Assembly: GCA_023663505.1 (NCBI GenBank)
Contig: JAMPHH010000013.1
Coordinates: 9,670 to 73,669 of the forward strand
Source: Muribaculum sp.
GTDB taxonomy: Bacteria > Bacillota > Clostridia > Lachnospirales > Lachnospiraceae
Length of the DNA stretch: 64,000 nt
Reading direction: 5' to 3'
The notes under the pieces were generated by a model. It did not search any database and was not told the origin of the DNA. It worked only from the letters and a program-made list of their open reading frames with translations. A program made the position numbers and the translations under genes. Shown here piece by piece: positions 9,143 through 15,517 of this stretch; position 1 is the first letter of the stretch, and each line of letters starts with the position of its first letter.

Positions 9143-9931
9143 CTACCCAAACAAATCAACTCCATCTGCCAGACAATTTGCCACGATCGGTCGGTTGACC
9201 CAATGGCTCTCCGAGTCCAGAATGGTATTGAGGAAGGAACCACGCACAAACTTCAGCCGGTCGATTACATAATCCCCATCTTCCACTTTGATATAAATCC
9301 CCTCCATTGTCCCTGTCAGATCAGTCTGACGGATAGCTAATTCCGGATCCACCCTGCTCTTTTGGCATTGCGCGCGAAGGCTATGTTCCGGCTCTTTGGA
9401 AATAAAAAGACTGGGTCCTATCCATTTTTTGATCTCGTCCAGTGTATCGTAATAACCTTCCGCCAACACACGGACGGATCGTATAAAAGGCGCTCCGCTC
9501 AAGAACTCCTTGCGTTTACAGGTAGAAAAGAAACGCTCCTCCTGCTTGTCAAAAATATCAAACTCCATAAAGTAATGTGGTAGTCTGTCATAAAACACGG
9601 TGTGTTTTGCATACAGCCATTCTCCATACATGACATATCTGTCTTCCAACAGTCGGCATAGACTGTCTTCAAAGCAGCCTGCCCAATGCTTAAAGAGATC
9701 AAACTGTTTTTCTCCATACCCGCCGTTCAAAAAATGTCCGCGGCTCTGGAGATACATTTTCCCATCTCCGCCGAAGCTGATACCGCAATTTGCGCCGTCT
9801 ACTTTCTCTTCAAGAACTAAGTATTTCCCCCGTATTTCATCGAACTTTACACATTTCAAGTCTTCATCACCCAATTGTTCCCTGGATCCCTCCAGATGTC
9901 TTGTTCTTGGATATTTATAAATCTGTTCCAT
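9143..9931 (-). CDS. RNA ligase (Rnl family, ATP-dependent)
   Basis: A 262-residue covalent nucleotidyltransferase ligase. The AMP-accepting lysine is K43 in motif I EEKVDGAN. SRGHF (R64), MYGEWLY (E104), FMEFDIFD and MEGIYIKVE match motifs Ia, III, IIIa and IV, and DRLKFVR holds the motif V lysine. The length and motifs fit the Rnl2-like RNA ligases that seal 3'-OH/5'-phosphate ends, rather than DNA ligases, which have extra OB and zinc domains. GGAGG precedes the ATG. The gene is followed at once by the HD-Pnk gene, which would make the required ends. Upstream is a structured RNA ending in a terminator 55 bases before the start, with no clear promoter between them, so expression may depend on read-through. 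Confidence 0.87.
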   Translation of the reverse strand: MEQIYKYPRTRHLEGSREQLGDEDLKCVKFDEIRGKYLVLEEKVDGANCGISFGGDGKMYLQSRGHFLNGGYGEKQFDLFKHWAGCFEDSLCRLLEDRYVMYGEWLYAKHTVFYDRLPHYFMEFDIFDKQEERFFSTCKRKEFLSGAPFIRSVRVLAEGYYDTLDEIKKWIGPSLFISKEPEHSLRAQCQKSRVDPELAIRQTDLTGTMEGIYIKVEDGDYVIDRLKFVRGSFLNTILDSESHWVNRPIVANCLADGVDLFG

Positions 9932-9985
9932 AATAATCCTCCATTCGCTTGTAGCAATTTGTTTCGTCTCGTATTTTTTAGCAAC

Positions 9986-10016
9986 AAAAAAGCTGTGAAG
10001 GAATATCTTTCACAGC
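9986..10016 (-). terminator. Intrinsic terminator ending the structured RNA before the RNA ligase
   Basis: On the minus strand a perfect 8-pair stem (arms 10009-10016 and 9992-9999) with a 9-base loop is followed by six T residues. The loop contains TATTCC, the same six bases as one arm of a stem in the upstream RNA, so an alternative pairing is possible. It sits 55 bases before the RNA ligase start. Confidence 0.8.
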
Positions 10017-10242
10017 GTACACAAATAACAATACCACTCCGGCAGGCAGACACCTTCCGGTGAACGGTATATTATTATCCTGTTTTGTTTGGAGTAAACT
10101 CCATGCTGTTCTATTATTCCAACTCAACATCAGCCGCTGTCGAACTCACATATCCTACAGCGCCTGTATTTTATCTGTATTCATTTGTTGGAATATAGTA
10201 TTACATGGGGAACCTCCTGTCCAAAACTTAAACCATTTGACG
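9986..10242 (-). ncRNA. Candidate structured non-coding RNA (about 257 nt) of the RNA-repair locus
   Basis: No protein gene explains this interval, which has a consensus promoter at one end and a strong terminator at the other. Stems seen by eye: a 9-pair long-range stem (10187-10195 with 10115-10123) enclosing a 6-pair hairpin (10157-10162 with 10135-10140); a hairpin with four-pair stem at 10091-10102; and a stem closed by ATACC/GGTAT that holds an interrupted CCGG-AGG/CCT-CCGG helix or, alternatively, CACC-GGAA-GGTG with a GNRA-type loop. Near its 5' end AGGAGG (10213-10218) precedes an ATG followed directly by TAA, and a ten-codon open frame lies at 10155-10184. It could be a stand-alone RNA or a leader controlling the ligase. 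I do not recognise it as 6S, SRP, tmRNA, T-box or another family I know. Confidence 0.6.
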
Positions 10243-10248
10243 TTTTTT

Positions 10249-10277
10249 AATATAGCATTCACTAAAAGCTTTGTCAA
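10249..10277 (-). promoter_or_regulatory. Sigma-A promoter for the structured RNA
   Basis: On the minus strand TTGACA (10272-10277) and TATATT (10249-10254) are separated by exactly 17 bases, a near-consensus sigma-A promoter. The predicted start is near 10242. It lies after the rloB stop, so the RNA has its own promoter. Confidence 0.75.
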
Positions 10278-10411
10278 TATCAGTTTTGCGATTTTTCATC
10301 CTTCTCATATCTCTGAACCACTGAGTTAACTACCATTGGTTGAGTTGACATGATATTTGTATTGCTTGAGTATGTCCTAAATAAAGCATTCTTATCGTCT
10401 TCTCGCCCTGA

Positions 10412-11104
10412 TCAAGCTCTTTTTATCCCAGAAATTATCTGTGCAATATTAGAAGTGATTTTCCCTTTACAATCCGAAATATTCTGATTAACCTTCCTCT
10501 CCTGCTCTATTGCCACATCTATTTTTAACGCTAAATTGCCAATGTCAGGATTGTGTTTTGCATTCATTCCTGTCTTTTCCAAAAGAATACTATAAATCGG
10601 AGTCTTCCCTTGTACCTTTTGATTCTCCAAAATCAGAGAATAATTAGGACTGATGATTTCCTCATAAGAATTTTCTATATGCAGCAACAAAAAAAGTTCA
10701 AATGCCGGATTTGTTATCGCATATATACTGCTCTGACTCTTATCCTGCAACAGCTCATGAAAATTGCTAACTTTCTTTTCAAAAATATCAGCATCAAAGA
10801 CAATTACCATTTTATCATGCTTATCATCAAATTCAATTTCGCCACTTTTCTTAAGCTTTTCTGCAAATTTTATCAAATGGGCAGGATAAGATATATTCAT
10901 GTCATCTTCCGTCTTTTCAAGAAATCGTATATCTATTGTATCTTTAAACCTAAGTCTTTTCCTTTCATCAATAAGCTTCTCAAAATAAAATTTTTCTGTA
11001 TTTGCTCCCTCTGCAATAAAATAATATTTGCAATAGGGATCAACTTCCGGTTCTTGATCCGACTTTCTTAAATACCAGTTTCCATATGAACGCACAGGAG
11101 CCAT
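10412..11104 (-). CDS. rloB: RloB family protein (predicted TOPRIM-type nuclease)
   Basis: A 230-residue protein with the RloB family pattern: FIAEGANTEKFY (Glu32, TOPRIM-like first acid), VIVFDADIF (D104 and D106, the DxD pair) and the family signature NPAFELFLLLH at 132-142. RloB was named from restriction-linked loci of Campylobacter and is paired with an ATPase; related ATPase-TOPRIM pairs such as PARIS and OLD/Gabija act in phage defence, and PARIS cuts tRNA. Which nucleic acid this protein cuts is unknown. Its ATG shares one base with the TAA of the ATPase gene, showing tight coupling. The coding sequence is visibly AT-rich, which suggests transfer. Confidence 0.85.
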   Translation of the reverse strand: MAPVRSYGNWYLRKSDQEPEVDPYCKYYFIAEGANTEKFYFEKLIDERKRLRFKDTIDIRFLEKTEDDMNISYPAHLIKFAEKLKKSGEIEFDDKHDKMVIVFDADIFEKKVSNFHELLQDKSQSSIYAITNPAFELFLLLHIENSYEEIISPNYSLILENQKVQGKTPIYSILLEKTGMNAKHNPDIGNLALKIDVAIEQERKVNQNISDCKGKITSNIAQIISGIKRA

Positions 11105-12462
11105 TATTCTTCCCCCTTTTCAAACATGAAAGATTTGAATACGGGAATTGCGCCATATCTTCCTTCCAGATATGCTTTGCTTAACTTTTTGTCATACCTC
11201 TCCTTGAATTTGTCCAACGAATATAGATTTGAGCAGTTATCGGCATTTCTTTCCACAAACCATATCTCGTCACGCCGAAACAGCTCCTGATCCATGATTG
11301 TTGGCTCGTGCGTTGTAAATATCAACTGGACGTTTTTCTTTTCGTGGAATTGCTTAAACAACTCAATAAAGCGATATGTCAGCTTAGGGTGCAGGCTTCT
11401 CTCTAACTCATCAATGACATACACCATCTCGTCATCTGCCTTTAACAGCATATCCATCAAGTCAAATAATCTTCTTGTGCCATCAGATTCTTCACTAAAA
11501 CCAAAATCCGCAACAGAGCTTCCGTGTTTCAGGGAAAGGGTTGTTATCTCCATATTCTGTTGAGCATCTACGGAAAAATTGTAAAAATCTTTGTTGTATC
11601 TCAATGATATCTTTACACCCTTGTGTTCACCCGCAGCCATCTTTTCCTTTATTTCTTCCGCTATATCCGTAAATATTTCTTTTGGTAATTTGGAAGTGAT
11701 ATCCTCTATAGATAATTTGTCGATTCTCACCTCGCTGATACCTGTATCAAACGATTCAATCAATCGATTTACCGTCTCCAATGAATCTGCATCATAATAA
11801 TATTCAAAATTGGTGATTGGTGCATTAGGGCTATAAATCACCAAATCCCTCGAGAACCAGTCAAATATCCTCTTAAAAACGACTAATCTTGAGTGCTCCG
11901 AAATATTTTTATTTCTATTCATTTCCGATAGAAATAACGAAGTCCTGTTGTCTGCCATATCATCGGCATAAATCTGAAATTTCGTCCTGTCTGCCGCAGA
12001 AATATTGAGCTTGTCCCCTAACTGCGGCGGCTGCCCCGCTTCTCTTTCAAAAATCATCTGTGCATCACCACTTGGCAATAGCTCATATGCCCACTCTCCG
12101 GTAACTGTTCTTTGGCTTAGAATCATTGAAAAACCATATGCATAAAACTTATTATTCTTGACAATCTGAACTTCAAACGCGGACTCCTTGCCTGCATTTT
12201 CCTCTTTATTTCTACAATACATTTGCTTCGCCTCTAAAGGAATCCCCTTTAAAACGCAGTATTTCATAAAGCGCAAAATCTCCACCAAATTTGACTTGCC
12301 TGAAGCATTGGCACCGTACACCACTGCAGATTTTAAAAGATTTACTCGCTTAATCGTGACTTTGTGCTCGCTATTTTTTCTGATTTTTGTTGACGAGACC
12401 ATTGTTAGTTCAGCCGTCTCCTCAAATGATTTAAAATTCTCGGCAGTTACTTTTACTAACAT
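11104..12462 (-). CDS. rloA: RloA-like AAA ATPase (SMC/ABC-type)
   Basis: A 452-residue ATPase of the AAA15/AAA_21 type. The N-terminus MLVKVTAENFKSFEE is the usual start of this class, Walker A is GANASGKS at 50-57, FGFSEESDGTRRL is the signature-like region, VYVIDELERSLHP is Walker B, and FTTHEP is the switch His. In defence pairs such a subunit senses infection and holds or triggers the nuclease partner. I took the ATG at 12462 because GGAGGAG lies just upstream; an ATG six codons earlier has no ribosome site. A consensus promoter lies directly before it. The stop overlaps the rloB start (TAATG). It is AT-rich compared with housekeeping genes in the window. Confidence 0.88.
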   Translation of the reverse strand: MLVKVTAENFKSFEETAELTMVSSTKIRKNSEHKVTIKRVNLLKSAVVYGANASGKSNLVEILRFMKYCVLKGIPLEAKQMYCRNKEENAGKESAFEVQIVKNNKFYAYGFSMILSQRTVTGEWAYELLPSGDAQMIFEREAGQPPQLGDKLNISAADRTKFQIYADDMADNRTSLFLSEMNRNKNISEHSRLVVFKRIFDWFSRDLVIYSPNAPITNFEYYYDADSLETVNRLIESFDTGISEVRIDKLSIEDITSKLPKEIFTDIAEEIKEKMAAGEHKGVKISLRYNKDFYNFSVDAQQNMEITTLSLKHGSSVADFGFSEESDGTRRLFDLMDMLLKADDEMVYVIDELERSLHPKLTYRFIELFKQFHEKKNVQLIFTTHEPTIMDQELFRRDEIWFVERNADNCSNLYSLDKFKERYDKKLSKAYLEGRYGAIPVFKSFMFEKGEE

Positions 12463-12494
12463 GTTGTTCTCCTCCACCATGAGTTTGTAACTAT

Positions 12495-12523
12495 ATGATA
12501 TATATGCGCACCCTATTTGTCAA
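12495..12523 (-). promoter_or_regulatory. Sigma-A promoter for rloAB
   Basis: TTGACA at 12518-12523 and TATCAT at 12495-12500 on the minus strand are separated by 17 bases. The predicted transcript would begin around 12488, leaving a short leader before the rloA ribosome site. Confidence 0.65.
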
Positions 12524-12630
12524 TGCTTATTTGGAGTTTTTTTCTCTTTATATGTGCAAATATTTCATTTTTTTGAGACATTTTTGCATTATTAAGAGCC
12601 TTTTGTCGTTATGTGTAATTGACTCCCGCC

Positions 12631-12655
12631 CCCAATGCCAAACTAAGGCATTGGG
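12631..12655. repeat. Perfect inverted repeat between rloA and a hypothetical gene
   Basis: Nine-base arms CCCAATGCC and GGCATTGGG surround a seven-base loop. There is no T tract on either side, so an ordinary terminator is unlikely. It might be a vestige of a mobile-element end. The rest of the gap between 12463 and 12674 holds only the rloA promoter. Confidence 0.5.
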
Positions 12656-12674
12656 AATCCCGCCACGGTTGACT

Positions 12675-13238
12675 TTACTTTTCTGCTTCAGAAATTAAAT
12701 TCCCCATAAAATCAATCTCATAGAAATTGTCTTCAAAATCATACAGCTTAATGGAATTTTCACATAATTCAAACGGATTTTTACCTGATACGGAAGCAAA
12801 GATATCTCTGCCCGAAAATGACCATTTTCTGTCAAAATTAAAGTCCAACATGATTATTTCTATTTCGCCGTAAATGATATAGCCGTTTCCCACTCTGTAA
12901 ATCGCATAGTTACAGCCCAGACAGTCGAATTGTTTGAATAGCTTCATGGAACCGTCAGTGACATCAAGCTGAACAATCGAGCGATTCTGCAATATGGTCA
13001 AGACCTCTCCTTCAAGCACGGCACAATCGGAATCATAGCTGTAATAATCCCCGATTAGGGCGATACGGGTTGTTTTGCGGGGCAAAGCAATCTGTATCGA
13101 GAACACGCTGTATCTATCGCTGTGTGTAAAATGCCGTGGGTTGAATAACAAATCATAAGGTCTGTTGTCCGTCGATTCGACGGTATATGTTTGGTCTATG
13201 GAAATAGTCACCTCGCATATATCGTTTCTTAACACCAT
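12675..13238 (-). CDS. Hypothetical beta-rich protein, possibly 5'-frameshifted
   Basis: I do not recognise this 187-residue protein. It is made of short beta strands with aromatic and charged ends (YSVFSIQIALP, YAIYRVGNGYIIYGE, FDRKWSFSGRD), like WD- or propeller-type accessory proteins, and has no signal peptide. The ATG at 13238 lacks a well-placed ribosome site. Coding-like sequence (AERFECD) continues in frame upstream, and a different frame starting at an ATG about 60 bases upstream (MNEMWKNITF) would join it if one T of a five-T run were removed. The gene may therefore have a disrupted start. Context with immunity-like genes suggests an accessory role only. Confidence 0.65.
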   Translation of the reverse strand: MVLRNDICEVTISIDQTYTVESTDNRPYDLLFNPRHFTHSDRYSVFSIQIALPRKTTRIALIGDYYSYDSDCAVLEGEVLTILQNRSIVQLDVTDGSMKLFKQFDCLGCNYAIYRVGNGYIIYGEIEIIMLDFNFDRKWSFSGRDIFASVSGKNPFELCENSIKLYDFEDNFYEIDFMGNLISEAEK

Positions 13239-13525
13239 ATCGCATTCAAACCTCTCTGCAAAAAGTAATATTCTTCCACATTTCGTTCATATATCATGCT
13301 CTGTTAAAATATCAACGTGGCTAAAAGAGTCTTTTTTGAGTTATGTTATAGAATTGTTGCAGCATTTCCTGCATTATGTCAAGCTTTATCAAAACATGCC
13401 ACAATATGTAGTTTAGAAACACTTGTTATTGAACTAATGGCATTAAATCCTTCATTTTTATGATTCTATAAGAACTCGGATTCCATGGGAACTCGCATTC
13501 ATTTTATTCCATTTTTTCTAATTAT

Positions 13526-14224
13526 CTAATTTTCTTGTTCCATTGCGGCTAACTCTAAGCCGTCTAAGTTTAACTCTATCCCCGACAGAATAAGCCGCGG
13601 GTCATCTCCGATCAGCTCACGGTTTTGATTGTAAATTGCGATGTATTGGCTTCCGTCGCCCAGATACCTTTCCGCAATCTTCCAGAGGGAATCCCCCGCC
13701 TGCACCACCACAGTGTCATCAAGGTCGCCTGTTGCGGGCGTAGCAGGCTTTTCCTCCGACTGTGCGGTCTGCTCCTTTAATATCACCTGTTCTTGATTCT
13801 CCTGCGCCGTCTGTTCCTTCGATATTGTCTGTTCCTGATTCTCCTGTGTTGGCTGCGCATGTGATGCCGCCTGTTTTGGTTCCTCCTGTGCTGCCTGCTC
13901 TTGTGATGCCGCCTGTTCCGGTTCCTCCTGCGCTGTCTGCGCATGTGATGCCGTCTGTTCTTGTGATGTTGCCTGTTCTGATTCTGCCTGCGTCGTCTGT
14001 CCCTGTTCCGCCTGCGTCATCTGAGGCGTCTCGCCTGCCACATATTCCCCCTGCCCTTCGTCGGCTTCTACATACCTTGTCCCGTCGCCAAGAGTAACAG
14101 CCGTAATGTCGCCGTCTTTCGTGCCAAAACCCGCAAGCATAATGCCGCCAATTGCAAAGAGCAGGCACAGCCCTGCAAGTATCTCATTTTTATTGGTCTC
14201 CCTGTTTCTCCACATCTTCCTCAT
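13526..14224 (-). CDS. LysM-domain membrane-anchored protein with Q/E-rich repeats
   Basis: A 232-residue protein with an N-terminal membrane anchor (about 15-33), a long spacer of repeated Q, E, T and A blocks such as QEQTAQEEPEQAAS (about 65-155), and a C-terminal LysM domain beginning VVVQAGDSLWKIAERYLGD. LysM binds N-acetylglucosamine in peptidoglycan; the spacer probably crosses the wall. The spacer is encoded by imperfect short tandem repeats and may vary in length between strains. The start overlaps the CdiI-like gene by 35 bases, so both are in the AlkD-CdiI-LysM transcript. Confidence 0.83.
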   Translation of the reverse strand: MRKMWRNRETNKNEILAGLCLLFAIGGIMLAGFGTKDGDITAVTLGDGTRYVEADEGQGEYVAGETPQMTQAEQGQTTQAESEQATSQEQTASHAQTAQEEPEQAASQEQAAQEEPKQAASHAQPTQENQEQTISKEQTAQENQEQVILKEQTAQSEEKPATPATGDLDDTVVVQAGDSLWKIAERYLGDGSQYIAIYNQNRELIGDDPRLILSGIELNLDGLELAAMEQEN

Positions 14225-14642
14225 GACTTATCATTCCCCACTTTCTCAGATGGTCTTTTTCAACACACTCCGCTTCTTCTATTTGGGAATAATGCTCTCT
14301 CACAAGCTGTGCAACAATATTCCTTTCCTCTTTGGCATCTTTCCAGAAGGCTTCGGGCAGTCCCAGCACGATATTCAACAAATCGCCTTCATAATAGTGT
14401 ACTTCCTGTAAAATATCCTGTTCCAACGCCTCCACCGCCATGGGCAGGACATACGTAACACCGATTTTCTGCGAGAGAAGCAGCCTGATCTCCTCCAAAC
14501 TCAGTTGGTTCAAAGGCTTCTTGACCGCTCTCTGACTGGTTTGAACCACATAGGAACCAAAATCGGAGTCCTCCCAGACAATATTTTCCAGTTCCACAAT
14601 GGATTTATTCCTATCAGTCTTATCATGAATAGGTTTTATCAT
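14190..14642 (-). CDS. CdiI-type contact-dependent inhibition immunity protein
   Basis: A 150-residue soluble protein matching the CdiI_3-type pattern that I know from contact-dependent inhibition loci: ENIVWEDSDFGSYVV near the start, KKPLNQLSLEEIRLLLSQK in the middle, and EVHYYEGDLLNIVLGLPEAFW after it. Such proteins neutralise a partner toxin delivered by neighbouring cells. No toxin gene lies beside it, so it is an orphan immunity gene, a common finding in gut bacteria. It overlaps the end of the AlkD gene by 20 bases and the start of the LysM gene. Confidence 0.75.
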   Translation of the reverse strand: MIKPIHDKTDRNKSIVELENIVWEDSDFGSYVVQTSQRAVKKPLNQLSLEEIRLLLSQKIGVTYVLPMAVEALEQDILQEVHYYEGDLLNIVLGLPEAFWKDAKEERNIVAQLVREHYSQIEEAECVEKDHLRKWGMISHEEDVEKQGDQ

Positions 14643-15333
14643 ACTCTTTTCTTTTGAGTCCCTTCAGGTAAGCCTTCTGCTCTGCTGTAATCCTCAGGCT
14701 CTCCACCGCCTTCTGTATGGACTTGTTGTGCGTCCAGATATCCAGTCGGTTCTCCTCTATGTATGGCAGGATCGTCTCGTATTGCTTGGCGAGGGCTGTG
14801 GCAAAATACCACGCGCGCATCATGTTCACGTAATATTCCTCGGACTGCACTCCCGCCACCAGCTCGGGATAAGCCGTGTCAAACTCCTCGTCCAGATAAA
14901 AACGCATCAGCAGCCCTATGGCAAAACGCACCGTGTAGGGGTGACTGTCCGCAAGCCATACCTGTATCTGCTCCAACAGCCTGTCAGGGTGCTTTCCCAA
15001 CACCTTGGGCGCCATCAAATCGCAGGTCGCCCAGTTGTCCACATATGGCAGAAAAGCGTCAAACGCAAGACGGCAATCCTCATAATTTTTTATCAATTCT
15101 ATAAAGAATCCGTGAAGATTATTCTCCTCGTAATATTCATGGGGAAGCGTATGCATAAATTCCTGCAAAACATCGTCATCAAGCTCCCGCCACAGACCCT
15201 TTGCCAGCTTTCTAAGCGCGGGAGTCCGCACACCGATAATGGTATCGGGGTCTATCGTTGGCATCAGCTTTGCGTGAAACGCCTTGTATTCCGTATCCTG
15301 CAGCGCAAACAGCCTTTGTTGTATGTCAGTCAT
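14623..15333 (-). CDS. DNA alkylation repair protein (AlkD-like HEAT-repeat glycosylase)
   Basis: A 236-residue all-helical protein of the AlkD family, which removes bulky or charged alkylated bases. The conserved start GVRTPALRKLAKGLW, the helix with EYYEENNLHGFFIELI and the motif VDNWATCD followed by YTVRFAIGLLMRF agree with the family. The ATG at 15333 gives the normal family N-terminus; the frame continues upstream to 15372 through a dispersed repeat that also occurs before the glycosyltransferase gene, so the longer start is doubtful. No strong ribosome site is visible except a GGAAAGG in the repeat. Confidence 0.87.
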   Translation of the reverse strand: MTDIQQRLFALQDTEYKAFHAKLMPTIDPDTIIGVRTPALRKLAKGLWRELDDDVLQEFMHTLPHEYYEENNLHGFFIELIKNYEDCRLAFDAFLPYVDNWATCDLMAPKVLGKHPDRLLEQIQVWLADSHPYTVRFAIGLLMRFYLDEEFDTAYPELVAGVQSEEYYVNMMRAWYFATALAKQYETILPYIEENRLDIWTHNKSIQKAVESLRITAEQKAYLKGLKRKEYDKTYS

Positions 15334-15426
15334 GATAATAGCCATGCCTTTCCGTAACCTGCAAACCTTCATACGTGTTTTTACGCGTCATGCAGGCACA
15401 ATATCCGCAAAACGAATAAATTCGTT
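15331..15426. repeat. Dispersed repeat, copy A (upstream of AlkD gene)
   Basis: About 96 bases match 45401-45495 with scattered changes. Shared features are a CCTGCA/TGCAGG-type hairpin with an inner CGTG..ACGCG loop and a perfect AACGAAT/ATTCGTT palindrome. Both copies end at the ATG of the downstream minus-strand gene and supply its ribosome site region. Confidence 0.75.
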
Positions 15427-15517
15427 TGCCCCTCCGCACCTGAATATCGGCAGGCGACAGTCCTTTTCCCGCAGGCAATCATTGCTCAAGACATCAAGGC
15501 AATCCGAATATCAGGAT

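Noticed and set aside
10060..10329. Plus-strand open frame of 89 codons in the rloB-ligase gap
   Set aside because: Composition unlike the neighbours, no ribosome site, and it runs opposite to the promoter, stems and terminator of the structured RNA.
9932..10411. T-box or other amino-acid riboswitch before the RNA ligase
   Set aside because: GAGTGGTAT resembles part of a T-box, but the AGGGTGGNACCGCG core and specifier loop are missing and the gene is not an amino acid gene.
10322..10411. About 30 codons (KTIRMLYLGHTQAIQI...) on the minus strand after rloB, perhaps a gene remnant
   Set aside because: No start or ribosome site, too short to assign; may be chance.
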